Origin: Acetobacteraceae bacterium | GTDB lineage: Bacteria; Pseudomonadota; Alphaproteobacteria; Acetobacterales; Acetobacteraceae | Assembly: GCA_039613835.1 (NCBI GenBank) | Contig: CP154827.1 | Coordinates: forward strand, 1,456,001 to 1,520,000 | DNA length: 64,000 bases | Reading direction: 5' to 3' | In this document: piece by piece, positions 20,399-29,927 of the stretch | How positions within the stretch are numbered: position 1 is the stretch's first letter | How the letters are laid out: each line of letters starts with the position of its first letter | Position numbers and translations under genes: made by a program | Notes under the pieces: model-generated | Told to the model about the DNA's origin: nothing | The model's database searches: none | The model's input: only the letters and a program-made list of their open reading frames with translations

Positions 20399-21589
20399 TT
20401 AAGTTTCCGCTTGATGCTTGTGCAGAAATGCCTTGATGGCGCGGGTGGCCTGGCGGAGGCGTTGCGTATTTTCTACCAGGCCGATCCGCACGAACCCGTC
20501 GCCATATTCCCCGAAGCCCAGCCCTGGCGCAACCGCAACCCCGGCCTCACTCAGCAACATCTTGCTGAAAGCCACGCTGCCGAGATGCGCGAATTGTGGC
20601 GGAATCGGCGCCCAGGCGAACATTGAGCCCTCCGGTGGTGGGACGTCCCAACCCGCTGCCGTCAAGCCCCGGATCAACACGTCCCGACGCTCCTTATACA
20701 TGGCGCGCATATCGCTGACACAATCTTGCGGGCCCGTCAGGGCACTGACGGCCGCGACCTGAATTGGCGTGAAGGCGCCGTAATCAAGGTAGGATTTTAT
20801 CCGCGTCAGAGCGTGGATCAGGCGGCAATTTCCGGCGGCGAAACCCATCCGCCACCCGGCCATGGCGTAGGTTTTCGAGAGGGAAGTGAATTCGACCGCG
20901 ATATCCTTCGCGCCAGGAACCTGCAAAATGGACGGTGGTGGCGTGTCGCCAAAATAGATCTCGCAATAAGCCAGGTCGGACATGATCCAGATTTCCTCCC
21001 GCCGGGCAAAAGCGACGAGCTCCTTATAAAAATCCAGGCTCGCAACATAGGCGGTCGGATTGGATGGGAAATTGACGATCAAGGCTGTTGGTTTGGGTAT
21101 TGAGTGCCGCACGGCGCGCTCAAGCGCGCGCAGCATCTCGTCATCCGGTGTCGCGGGGATGGCGCGCACGGAGGCCCCGGCAATCATGAAGCCAAATTGA
21201 TGGATCGGGTAAGACGGGTTCGGCACCAGAATCGTGTCGCCGGGCGACGTAATGGCAGAAGCGAGATTGGCGAGACCTTCTTTTGAGCCTAATGTCGCGA
21301 TGACTTCTTCTTCCGGGTCCAGCGCCACATCAAATCGTTGCTGATAATAGGAAGCGAGCCCGCGCCGCAAGCCCGGTATGCCGCGACTGACAGAATAGCG
21401 ATGGGTACGCGGGTCCTGCACCGTTTCGACAAGTTTCTTGACGATATGGGGCGGTGTCGGGCTGTCCGGATTGCCCATGCCCAAATCGATAATATCCTCC
21501 CCACGGGCACGTGCGGCAGCTTTCGCCTTATTGACCTCCGCAAAAACATAAGGAGGCAGGCGGCGGATACGGTGAAATTCTTCGGTCAT
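20399..21589 (-). CDS. PLP-dependent aminotransferase, AlaC/LL-DAP-aminotransferase type
   Basis: This 396-residue class I aminotransferase starts MTEEFHRIRRLPPYVFAEVN, has IIDLGMGNPDSPTPPHIV, the NFPSNPTAYVASLDFY substrate loop, and the PLP-lysine motif FTSLSKTYAMAGWRMGFAAG near residue 235. Close relatives are annotated as alanine (glutamate-pyruvate) transaminase AlaC or LL-diaminopimelate aminotransferase. Sequence alone does not fix the substrate. Its place 130 bases before hom, on the same strand, fits amino acid biosynthesis. Intact, with a normal length for the family. Confidence 0.88.
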   Translation of the reverse strand: MTEEFHRIRRLPPYVFAEVNKAKAAARARGEDIIDLGMGNPDSPTPPHIVKKLVETVQDPRTHRYSVSRGIPGLRRGLASYYQQRFDVALDPEEEVIATLGSKEGLANLASAITSPGDTILVPNPSYPIHQFGFMIAGASVRAIPATPDDEMLRALERAVRHSIPKPTALIVNFPSNPTAYVASLDFYKELVAFARREEIWIMSDLAYCEIYFGDTPPPSILQVPGAKDIAVEFTSLSKTYAMAGWRMGFAAGNCRLIHALTRIKSYLDYGAFTPIQVAAVSALTGPQDCVSDMRAMYKERRDVLIRGLTAAGWDVPPPEGSMFAWAPIPPQFAHLGSVAFSKMLLSEAGVAVAPGLGFGEYGDGFVRIGLVENTQRLRQATRAIKAFLHKHQAET

Positions 21590-21697
21590 AACGCTCTGTT
21601 CTCTGTACTCAGCTAAAATGCGATAGGCTTGCCCTTGATAGCGGGATCACAATGGACATTTGTCAACGGAAAGATAAGCAACGTGGAAGGCAGGCGC

Positions 21698-22594
21698 TTA
21701 CCCTCCGGCCTGCTCAACACGCGCGCCATGGCCAAGCGGCGTTGCCGCGAGCCGGATTTCCCGCGCGGGGATGCCCAGCCGCATAAAAGCCTCCCCGACA
21801 CGTTTTGCGCGCAGAATAGCGAGATGCATTGCAGCCATCTGGTCCGACAAACTGAAAGAAACCGCGTCTCCATGACCGGTGATGCGCATGACCTGGCCGG
21901 AGAGATGTTGTCCCTTCAAACGATTGATGGATTTCTGCCCCTCCATATCTAGAACGTCCGATGTCGCCTGAAACTGGACAAGGCCCCCGGGCGGGTCCGC
22001 GCGGAAGGATTGCGGGAGGGGGGGAATGATAAGTTTTGTATCGGGAATGGCGAAGCCCGCGAAAACGGGCGGCGGCGGCGCGTCAGGGATGGGTGGTATT
22101 TCACCAGCCGTGATGAGGGGCGGCGCGAAACGCGTCACTTGCGGCAGATCATCATTTGTCGCGTCCTGCGTCGGCGCAGTATGAGGTGTTTCGGGGGATG
22201 CGACCGGCATGGTCGATGACGCCGCCTGCCCCGAACCGCCCGGATGACCCGATTGCCGCTTGGCATTTCGCGATGCTGATGGTGAGGGAGAGATCGGGTC
22301 CAGCACAAGTGACCCATCGCGCACGGCCAGATATTGCGCATCATTCCTCTGTTCGATCAATTTTTCCGACAACGTTTTGCGGGCTTCAGTGCTCGGAAAG
22401 GTCACTGTGTGGCGAGGCACACGCCCGACTTTCGGGTAAGGCTTGTCGAAACCGGGGGGCGGCAATAAGGGGCCGGCAATCACCCTGCCCTGTAAATCAT
22501 GCGTCAGGTCGGAAAAATTCTCGACGGCGTCTTTCTGCCCACAGGCTGACAGCGCGGTCATTCCCAGCATCAGACAGAAACGGAGCCTAATCAT
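21698..22594 (-). CDS. OmpA-like domain lipoprotein
   Basis: MIRLRFCLMLGMTALSACGQ is a lipoprotein signal with lipobox LSAC, so the protein is probably anchored in a membrane facing the periplasm. A long Pro/Ser/Thr-rich linker spans roughly residues 90-185. The C-terminal 100 residues look like an OmpA/MotB-type peptidoglycan-associating domain: VQFQATSDVLDMEGQKSINR, then MRITGHGDAVSFSLSD and ILRAKRVGEAFMRLGIPARE. Such proteins tether the outer membrane to peptidoglycan. An upstream extension of 41 residues is open but lacks a signal. Intact. Confidence 0.75.
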   Translation of the reverse strand: MIRLRFCLMLGMTALSACGQKDAVENFSDLTHDLQGRVIAGPLLPPPGFDKPYPKVGRVPRHTVTFPSTEARKTLSEKLIEQRNDAQYLAVRDGSLVLDPISPSPSASRNAKRQSGHPGGSGQAASSTMPVASPETPHTAPTQDATNDDLPQVTRFAPPLITAGEIPPIPDAPPPPVFAGFAIPDTKLIIPPLPQSFRADPPGGLVQFQATSDVLDMEGQKSINRLKGQHLSGQVMRITGHGDAVSFSLSDQMAAMHLAILRAKRVGEAFMRLGIPAREIRLAATPLGHGARVEQAGG

Positions 22595-22671
22595 GGCTTC
22601 TGACTTGCGCACATCACGCCCCTTCCCGGCCAAACCAAGCGCGTGGCCACTCAGCAGGCGCACCACACATC

Positions 22672-22743
22672 GGGCATGATACGCATGAAGCGCGGGGTGA
22701 GCAAATATTGTCTGCAACCGCGCGCTTCATGCGTATCATGCCC
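22672..22743. repeat. 23-base perfect inverted repeat with a third partial copy
   Basis: The arm GGGCATGATACGCATGAAGC plus GCG at 22672-22694 is exactly reverse-complemented at 22721-22743 across a 26-base loop. A 14-base piece, CATGAAGCGCGGGG (22684-22697), recurs in direct orientation at 22747-22760. No T tract follows on either side, so it is not a simple Rho-independent terminator. It sits between the Hint gene stop and the lipoprotein start. Confidence 0.8.
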
Positions 22744-22773
22744 CTCCATGAAGCGCGGGGAAAGCCCGCTGCC

Positions 22774-23790
22774 TTACGGATGCGAGAGGGACATTTGTAA
22801 TCCCCTTTGTTGCAGCCTGTAATAGAGGGGTTCGACAACGTTACGTGCGACAATAAGCGGCGCGGCCGATGCGCTGTGCCAGTATTTGATAGGCGCGTGA
22901 TGGGCGGTTTCAGTTTCATAGTCCCGGAAAGCCGCGCGGTTATCGGTATCGAGGTAGCTCTCCGTCAGCAAATCGTTCGCCTCGATAATAGCGTGCTCCT
23001 CTGTCTCAATATGGCAATATGTGTAGGCGCGAAGGGCCTTCTCATAGGAGATCGTGATTCCGTTGACCAGCATCCTTGCAGGGATGAAAGCACCGTCACA
23101 GAAAATGCAGTGATCCGCCGTCACTAGAAGGTCATGCGTCGGTTCACCCGGGCCGAATGCATGGGCACGGATCCGCACAGGCGCGCCGGAAAAATTGTCC
23201 GGCAAGGAGGAGCGAACGTGACACCGGGCCCGACCTGCCCAGATGACACGATCTGCATTGCGGGACCCGTTATACGCCACCGTCACCCAATCTCCGGGAC
23301 GGATATGCTGAACAAGCTTGAACCCGCCCGGCACAGCGATGCGCGCGTTTTTGAGAAAGCAGACGATGGAGCTGAAAGCGTCCTCAGTCGAGTAATGGTC
23401 GGTGTACGTACGTGGCCCGGCCGTCCATGAATGGTTGTTCATGTCGTAATCGACGATCTGGGACGGCGGCAGCGCGCCTAAAGGCTCTGCGGAGAGGATG
23501 AAGTGACGAAACGGGCTGTTCGTGGACTCCAGAATGACGGAATCATGGGTGTAATCAAGCTGCCAGAAAAGTTTGTCAGGTTCGTAGGAGATCGCGTGAG
23601 TAACGCCACGATCATCCACAAAATACATAATGTTGTCCTTAAAAGTAACGGGGATGTTTTTCCAACTGTAATTGGTGTCTTCATCGATTCGATACCGAAG
23701 GCGCACACCGCCACTTTCGGAACTCACCAGATGACCATCCTGAAGAGCGTAGATACTGAAGGTGTAGGTCCCCGACTTTGGAACGGACAT
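22774..23790 (-). CDS. stand-alone Hint-domain protein (Hint_2 type)
   Basis: The 338-residue protein starts at 23790 behind a strong AGGAGG site. The N-terminal 120 residues are beta-rich with no clear family. From about residue 140 a Hint (Hedgehog/intein) domain follows: IVCFLKNARIAVPGGFKLVQ has the nucleophilic cysteine region, VQHIRPGDWVTVAYNGSR the next block, and HDLLVTADHCIFCDGAFIPA the block with the conserved His. It has no C-extein-like downstream protein, as is typical of the many Hint_2 proteins in Acetobacteraceae, whose function is unknown. Intact. Confidence 0.8.
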   Translation of the reverse strand: MSVPKSGTYTFSIYALQDGHLVSSESGGVRLRYRIDEDTNYSWKNIPVTFKDNIMYFVDDRGVTHAISYEPDKLFWQLDYTHDSVILESTNSPFRHFILSAEPLGALPPSQIVDYDMNNHSWTAGPRTYTDHYSTEDAFSSIVCFLKNARIAVPGGFKLVQHIRPGDWVTVAYNGSRNADRVIWAGRARCHVRSSLPDNFSGAPVRIRAHAFGPGEPTHDLLVTADHCIFCDGAFIPARMLVNGITISYEKALRAYTYCHIETEEHAIIEANDLLTESYLDTDNRAAFRDYETETAHHAPIKYWHSASAAPLIVARNVVEPLYYRLQQRGLQMSLSHP

Positions 23791-24039
23791 ATACTTCCTC
23801 CTATTATTATTACCGAATCGTATTAGGCTTAGAGAGCGTAATTATATTATTTCAACAATATTAAGATAGTCATTATATCAGGTTTTCTTAAAACTATGTT
23901 GAAAGTTCTTGTAATTCCCGCAAAAATAACCGTTAACCGCTCGATAACTATTCTGAGAGGCGCCACATACCCGCCTAAATGGCGTCATGAGAACTTCGAC
24001 AGGGCTTCGCAAACGAGTTTGGGCTTGTGAGCTGCGTTC

Positions 24040-24783
24040 ATGGAAGGCACAATGGCGAGCTCAACCGCCGACCGTGAGATAGGACCAGTGCGTATGCAGG
24101 CAAAATCCGACTTCCCTTCACAGTTCAATGTCGCGCGACTTCAAGGCGCCTCTCCCACCTCCATTCGTTCGGCTGACCCGGAGCCCGCCACACCGGATAG
24201 CGGCAATACGGAAGCCGCCCCCGCCCCGGGCGCGAGCAATGTTGAGAACAAACTGTTTGAGCAGCGTACGGTTCTCATTTTCGGCGGCATTGACGATAAG
24301 ATTGCGCGGGACGCGACGGCGCGCCTTCTCGCTCTGGCCAGCGAGTCCGATAAGCCCATTGATGTTTACGTCAATTCACCCGGTGGCCATGTGGAGAGTG
24401 GTGACACGATCCATGACGTCATCAAGTTTGTGGATGAAAAGGCCCCGGTCAATATGATTGGCACGGGTTGGGTCGCGTCCGCAGGTGCCTTGATATTTGC
24501 TGCCGGGCATCGTGACCGCCGCTTCTGCCTACCGAACACGCGTTTTCTTTTGCATCAGCCCGCAGGTGGGGTGCGGGGACCGGCCTCGGATATTGCAATT
24601 GAGGCAAGGGAGATTTTAAAAATGCGCGAGAGGCTCAATCATCTCTTTGCCAAGGTCACCGGGCAAGATTATGAAAAAATCGTCAAAGACACGGATCGCA
24701 ATCACTGGCTTTCTGCTGAGGAGGCGATCTCTTACGGACTTGTCTCGCGCGTTATCTCTCAGATGTCAGAGCTCCCGCGCTGA
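24040..24783 (+). CDS. ClpP-family serine protease, atypical
   Basis: The 247-residue protein has a ClpP/crotonase fold. IDVYVNSPGGHVESGDTIHD resembles ClpP; the nucleophile region is GTGWVASAGALIFAAG, with Ser present but the flanking residues unlike the usual GQAASMGA. The His is in RFLLHQPAGGVRG and the Asp region is KDTDRNHWLSAEEAISYGL. About 75 residues of Ala/Pro/Glu-rich leader precede the domain. A second ATG at 24052 is an alternative start. It is probably a ClpP2-like subunit partnering a Clp ATPase, not the housekeeping ClpP. The ferritin-like gene begins 20 bases downstream. Confidence 0.8.
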   Translation: MEGTMASSTADREIGPVRMQAKSDFPSQFNVARLQGASPTSIRSADPEPATPDSGNTEAAPAPGASNVENKLFEQRTVLIFGGIDDKIARDATARLLALASESDKPIDVYVNSPGGHVESGDTIHDVIKFVDEKAPVNMIGTGWVASAGALIFAAGHRDRRFCLPNTRFLLHQPAGGVRGPASDIAIEAREILKMRERLNHLFAKVTGQDYEKIVKDTDRNHWLSAEEAISYGLVSRVISQMSELPR

Positions 24784-24803
24784 TCAAACCGGGGAGTCAC
24801 CGC

Positions 24804-25793
24804 ATGAGTAAGCTTGAAGAAATTTATTCCCACCTGCCGGATGCACCGACTGAGAAGACGCTTGCTAAAGCGGATTATGAAGCGCGGCACTGGAGCAGCC
24901 CTGTGCAAGGCCCCCTTAAACCCGGGTCGGCGGCGCATAAAAAGGTAGTGGCGGATATGTTCCGCGAGACGTTTAATCCGTACAAGCCCTCCGTCATCAA
25001 ATGGCCTGAGCTTGACCCCGTGACGCTGAAACGCATCACCTCCCTCTCGATCTGGGATATTGCCGCCCAGACAGAGGGGAAGGCGCGGCTGCGTATGGCA
25101 GCCTACGCCGATATGATTGATGACCCGGATATGAAAGATGCGCTCTCACGCAATGCGTGAGAGGAAAATCGTCACAAGGAAGTGCTGTCAAACCTCGTCG
25201 CGGCATATGACATCAAGATGGCGCCGGAGCCACCTTACATCACCCCTAAAGATACGGAGTGGGCCTATCTGGTGACAGGTTTCTCCGAATGTGTGGATAG
25301 TTTCTTTGCTTTCGGTCTCTTCGCTCTGGCGGAACAGGCTGGCCTTTTCCCCATGGAGCTGGTCGAAACATTTGAACCGGTAATGCAGGAGGAATGTCGG
25401 CATATCCTCCTATTTGCGAATTGGTTGGCCTGGCATCGCGCCGTCATGCCGTGGTGGAAACGCCCCTGGTTTGAGGCGCGGGTAGCGGCAGTCTGGGCTT
25501 TTCTGGCTTATGAGCGCATGGACCTTGCCAAATCGATGGATCAGGACGGCAACGAATATACGCAGGACAATAATTTCACCGTCAGTGGCGCGAAAGAGAT
25601 GACGGATATCGACATCAAATTGCCGGCGCTCATGCAGCTTTGTCTGGATGAAAATGACCGGCGTTTTGCGTATTACGACCATCGTTTACGCCGTCAAACC
25701 ACCATGCCCAATCTGGTCCGTACCGGCCTCGCGGCCTATCGCGCCTGGGATAAAATCAGCCGCAAAGTGCGGAAGCGGCGCCTGGTAGCCTGA
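24804..25793 (+). pseudogene. ferritin-like di-iron protein with one nonsense codon
   Basis: The joined frame of about 329 residues is a mainly helical protein with ferritin-like iron ligands: ExxH in EENRHKEVLSNLV and again in EPVMQEECRHILLF, plus Glu residues in the first helices (TEGKARLRMAAYAD). A TGA at 25158-25160 falls directly before EENRHKEV, with the same frame open on both sides, so one substitution explains it. Family members in acetic acid bacteria are uncharacterised and presumed to bind iron or act as oxidases. It follows the ClpP-like gene closely and likely shares its promoter. The start MSKLEEIYSHLPD has GGGGAGT upstream. Confidence 0.7.
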
Positions 25794-25836
25794 AGTGCGC
25801 GGCGGGAAGCGCCCCGCCCTCGTCAGTTTCGTTAAA

Positions 25837-26812
25837 TCATCCTATACTTAAAAGTCCAGCCCTCAATTGAGGGGCCGGGCACAGGTGCTCGCCCTCCCAC
25901 CATTCTTTAAGGGGGTGTTCGGCGGGGCTGCCGACCCGCTTTGGCGGCATCATGCAAAGATATCCCGAAATGAGGATGAGAATGAGAGCGACGCCATAGG
26001 CGGGCACAAAAACCTCCCCGAAAAACATCACCAGCTAGATCGCCGACAAGATCGGGGAGAGGAAAATAAGCGCGGCCGTCTCGCTGGCATCACCGCGGGC
26101 ACAGGCGAGAACCCAGAGGATATAAGAGACACCATTGATAAAGATACCATTCGTCAGGACAGACACGAGATTGACGTCTTCCAGATGCGGAAGCTGGCTT
26201 AACGACGTCATCAGGATGAGAGAGCCAATCATCGACGCAAAAAACAGCCAGAATGTCCCGATAAACGCGTCCGAGACGAAATTCTTACTGAGGGTCGACA
26301 TCAGCGCAAAGCAGAAAGCCCCGGCCAGCACAATCAGGATGGATATCGGGTCGGAGATATTGAGTGACGTGATGTGCCCCTTCGTCACCGCGATGAGAAA
26401 GGCGAAACTACCCACGGCGAGATCGAGAGCTTTGACGCGACCGGGCCATTGCGCGTCCCGAAGCGAAGAGAGAAGGACGATCATGAGCGGCAAGCTATAT
26501 TGCGCAACAAGGACGATAACGCCGTTAGAGCGCGCATAGCCACGATAAAGGGCCAGGTAAAAAAGACAGTTCAATAATGCCAAGGATACCGGGAAGATAA
26601 ATCCCGCGCCATCCGGGACGCAAAATGCGACGAACATGTCGTCCCGTCATCAGGCACGCGGCACCCACTGCGAGAAGAGAAATGACGTTGGAAAGAAAAA
26701 GAAACTGGTAAAAATCGAGCCTGGACTGACCTGTCTTCGCGACGACGGCAATCATACTCCATAAAATGACGCAGATCAGCGCAGCCAGGCGTGGACTTGT
26801 AGGCATCGTCAT
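25837..26812 (-). pseudogene. EamA/DMT-family transporter, frameshift and nonsense codon
   Basis: This is a ten-helix drug/metabolite transporter. It starts MTMPTSPRLAALICVILWSM. The frame changes near 26570, the second part continues SLALLNCLFYLALYRGYARS and VSVLTNGIFINGVSYILWVL, and an in-frame TAG at 26035-26037 follows LIFLSPILSA(I). The same frame resumes LVMFFGEVFVPAYGVALILI. Homologues normally have Trp at the stop position (PxLSxLWLxxxxGE), so TGG to TAG is likely. It lies downstream of recA on the same strand but 260 bases away. Substrate unknown. Confidence 0.7.
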
Positions 26813-27071
26813 ATCTCACCTTATTTCGTTTGATTTTTGAGATAAAACACGCTGGCGCGGCGATGACGTCAGGCGGGCACCCCGGCCCTCTCACTTAAAG
26901 ACATCCAACGCCGTGAAGCAAGGTAGGGACTGAAATTGTCCCACTGATTGCAGCGCGCTGCGACACCCCTCCGAGATGAGTACGCACACCTAATGGCGTG
27001 AGAACAGAACCCGAGCTCTCAAAGCGTGCTTGACAGGCTAAGCAGCGCCGACATCCATCAGTGAGGGGGAC

Positions 27072-28109
27072 TTATTCCCCTTCAACGGCCTCTGTCTTCT
27101 CCTCCGGCGTGCCCATCATGGCATCGGAGACAACCCCGGCTTGATCCCGAATGCGGCGCTCAATATCAGCCGCAACCTCAGGATGGTCGTGCAGGAACTG
27201 CTTGGCATTTTCCCGCCCCTGCCCAACACGCTGACTATCATATGAGAACCAGGCACCCGATTTTTCAACGATATTGGCTTTGACACCAAGGTCAATCAAT
27301 TCACCAGTTTTACTGATACCCTCACCATACATAATGTCAAATTCGACCTGCTTGAAAGGCGGCGCCATTTTATTTTTGACAACTTTGACGCGTGTCTGAT
27401 TTCCCGTCACCTCATCACGCTCCTTGATCGCACCGATCCGACGGATATCCAGCCGCACAGAAGCGTAGAATTTCAGTGCGTTCCCGCCTGTCGTCGTCTC
27501 CGGATTACCGAACATGACGCCGATTTTCATGCGGATCTGGTTGAGAAAAATCACCATCGTGTTGGAACGGGAGACTGTGCCCGTCAATTTCCGCAGGGCC
27601 TGACTCATCAACCTTGCATGGAGGCCAACATGACTATCCCCCATATCGCCTTCAAGCTCCGCCCTTGGGACGAGGGCCGCAACGGAATCCACCACCAGCA
27701 CATCCACCGCGCCGGATCGCACGAGCGTATCCGCGATCTCCAAAGCCTGTTCCCCCGCATCGGGCTGGCTGAGGAGGAGGTTATCAAGGTCGACGCCCAA
27801 TTTACGTGCGTAACCCGGATCGAGCGCGTGCTCCGCATCCACGAAGGCGCAGACACCGCCCTTTTTCTGCACTTCCGCGATGGCGTGGAGCGCGAGCGTC
27901 GTCTTGCCGGAACTTTCCGGTCCATAAATTTCGATAATCCGACCGCGCGGCAGCCCGCCAATGCCCAGTGCAATATCAAGGGAGAGCGAACCCGTTGAAA
28001 TCACATCAACCTGCTCATGCGGGCGTTGACCCATACGCATGATGGAGCCTTTGCCAAAAGCACGCTCAATCTGACTTAAAGCGCCTTCCAGAGCCTTGTT
28101 TTTGTCCAT
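27072..28109 (-). CDS. recA: recombinase RecA
   Basis: RecA forms filaments on single-stranded DNA for strand exchange and triggers LexA self-cleavage. The 345-residue protein has the Walker A motif [15 protein letters not shown], Walker [16 protein letters not shown], loop L1 [14 protein letters not shown] and loop L2 [18 protein letters not shown], and the usual acidic C-terminus. The ATG giving [19 protein letters not shown] is the standard start, with AAAGGGA upstream. A LexA operator lies 59-73 bases before it. Intact, in contrast to radA and dinB nearby. Confidence 0.98.
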   Translation of the reverse strand: MDKNKALEGALSQIERAFGKGSIMRMGQRPHEQVDVISTGSLSLDIALGIGGLPRGRIIEIYGPESSGKTTLALHAIAEVQKKGGVCAFVDAEHALDPGYARKLGVDLDNLLLSQPDAGEQALEIADTLVRSGAVDVLVVDSVAALVPRAELEGDMGDSHVGLHARLMSQALRKLTGTVSRSNTMVIFLNQIRMKIGVMFGNPETTTGGNALKFYASVRLDIRRIGAIKERDEVTGNQTRVKVVKNKMAPPFKQVEFDIMYGEGISKTGELIDLGVKANIVEKSGAWFSYDSQRVGQGRENAKQFLHDHPEVAADIERRIRDQAGVVSDAMMGTPEEKTEAVEGE

Positions 28110-28167
28110 CCTGGTCAATCCCTTTCCTTAGGCTGATCTATCAAGCTGCACCGGATCAACAGATCTA

Positions 28168-28182
28168 GAACAAAATACGAAC
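28168..28182 (-). promoter_or_regulatory. LexA (SOS) box of recA
   Basis: On the recA-coding strand the sequence is GTTC-GTATTTT-GTTC, the direct-repeat GTTC-N7-GTTC operator of alphaproteobacterial LexA. It lies just upstream of recA and overlaps the likely promoter region, implying damage-inducible control. Confidence 0.88.
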
Positions 28183-28242
28183 AAAAAAGTTTAAACAAAA
28201 AAGTTTAATCGCAAGCTAAACTTTAACGATTTCCCTGTCGCA

Positions 28243-29607
28243 TCACGGCGTTTTTTTTACAGTATCACCCAAAGCCAGGCCACCGCCCCTCGGGTCAGTC
28301 TGCGCCATGCAGGCACGTCCGTCGCAATGTGAGAAATTGACGCGCCCCTGCACCGTCTCCGGTGCCGGGGCGGCCCCTTCATTGACGGCCCTGACCGCCT
28401 TGGCCAAGGCATCCGCAGCGTCATTCTGGCCGGAACTCGCCAGTGCTGCGCGCACCTGTTTCTGGCGCGTCACGATGGCAGCACTTAGCATAGGTTGCGG
28501 TGCGGTTTCGGGTGATCGTGCCAGCACAATACCGGTCAAGGCCGCGACACGCCCGGTGCCGAAGAGGTTATTATTTGTCAGGCTACACGCCACGGCTCCG
28601 CCGGAACGGTCCATGACCGTAAAAGATGTTGATGCGGGAAGCGCAGGCAACGCGCCGGTAAAATTCTGCGCCTGATCCACCCAGGCTTGGGCTGAAGCCG
28701 CGTTGGCCTGCGCGGAAGGTGTTGCACGCCAGGCCGCCACAGCCGCCTGCGCCGACTCCGCCCCCCGAAGCGCCACCGCCGCCCCGAGGCCGCCATCGGC
28801 CGGAGGTGGCAGAAACCAGACAATATGATCTTTTCCCTGCACACGGATCGGGGTTTGCACCGCTGGCAAAGCATCCCGCATCGCGGCGCGGCTCAGCCCC
28901 CCGCCAGCAAGATTGGCTTCCGTGAGGAAGAACGTCCCCAACGCGCCATTATAGAAATCGCCGACTCCCATGCGGCGTGTGCGCTCCAGAAACCGTGCGA
29001 GACGCGGCTGCACCAGTCGGTCACCCTTTTTGAGGGGTGCGTCTTCCCCGCGCATGAAGATATTTCGCGCGGCGTCATCGGCGAAAAGAGCGCCGTGCAC
29101 GGCCTGAAGATCTTCCGCCAGGCGCGAGCTGACACTTATTCCGCGTTCCGCCAGCGTGATGGCGGGCACCATAAGGTCTTCAAACTGGATCTGCCCGTGA
29201 TCTCGCTGCAGGCGATAAATGCCGCGCAACATCATGGGCACGGCGGCGGGCCGCGACGCCCCTGAACCGCCCCCCGCAACAGGCAGGAAAGTCACGGCTT
29301 GAGGCTTCTGACCGGAATGGGCGATGAGGCAGGCACCCCCGCCGCCAAGTGAAGCGCGGGAGGGCAGGGTGACGGATAAGGTCAGCGCCATGGCGGCCGC
29401 GGCATCAGCCGCATTGCCGCCCGCCAGCAAGACATCACGCCCGATCATTGCCGCGCGCGGCTCATCGGCCGCGACGGACCCGAATTGGGAAGGGAGTTCC
29501 GGCGTCGTATGCCCGAAAAGCGCGTGGCCAATCGGGGAAACTGAATGACAGGCCGCGACCCCGAAAACAACGCAGAGACTTGTCACGCCAACAAGCGCGC
29601 GGCGCAT
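28243..29607 (-). CDS. gamma-glutamyltransferase-like lipoprotein
   Basis: The 454-residue N-terminal-nucleophile family protein is a probable lipoprotein (MRRALVGVTSLCVVFGVAAC). GGT features are AGGNAADAAAAMALTLSVTL and SLGGGGACLIAH in the large subunit and SFTVMDRSGGAVACSLTNNN with FGTGR at the start of the small subunit. The expected catalytic Thr of the TTHFSVVD motif aligns with Ser in ASTSFTVMD, which could still act as nucleophile. The small subunit end is shortened. It may act in periplasmic glutathione or gamma-glutamyl metabolism, or be a catalytically altered relative. An upstream open extension of 48 residues was not chosen because the lipoprotein signal starts here. Confidence 0.75.
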   Translation of the reverse strand: MRRALVGVTSLCVVFGVAACHSVSPIGHALFGHTTPELPSQFGSVAADEPRAAMIGRDVLLAGGNAADAAAAMALTLSVTLPSRASLGGGGACLIAHSGQKPQAVTFLPVAGGGSGASRPAAVPMMLRGIYRLQRDHGQIQFEDLMVPAITLAERGISVSSRLAEDLQAVHGALFADDAARNIFMRGEDAPLKKGDRLVQPRLARFLERTRRMGVGDFYNGALGTFFLTEANLAGGGLSRAAMRDALPAVQTPIRVQGKDHIVWFLPPPADGGLGAAVALRGAESAQAAVAAWRATPSAQANAASAQAWVDQAQNFTGALPALPASTSFTVMDRSGGAVACSLTNNNLFGTGRVAALTGIVLARSPETAPQPMLSAAIVTRQKQVRAALASSGQNDAADALAKAVRAVNEGAAPAPETVQGRVNFSHCDGRACMAQTDPRGGGLALGDTVKKTP

Positions 29608-29927
29608 GGCCCCTCGGGCAGAAATTCGATTTGAAGGTGCAGGCGCTACGAACGTCACCGGGGCTTCACTCCTGGCTATGGCAGATATATCCGGCAGGGA
29701 TTCTTCAAAAAGCTGCATCCCGACCCAGGCAGGTCCGCATGCACTCTCCACCCTACAGAGTCAGGTCTAACGGCGTACGCGCCGGTCGGCAACTTAAACT
29801 CACGCCGCGCGCCGGATGTTTTTGCTTGTCGCCGATAAATGGGCTAAACTAGGTCCGTCCATAACAAAATTGCGCTGTGCTGCAAGGCACATAAATATCT
29901 CTCCTCCCGTTTGAAGCAAGGATCGTA
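29608..29927. other. divergent intergenic region
   Basis: It lies between the leftward GGT-like gene and the rightward DsbA-family gene and must carry promoters for both. The left part stays open in the GGT frame but lacks a signal. No operator or hairpin was recognised. Confidence 0.3.
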
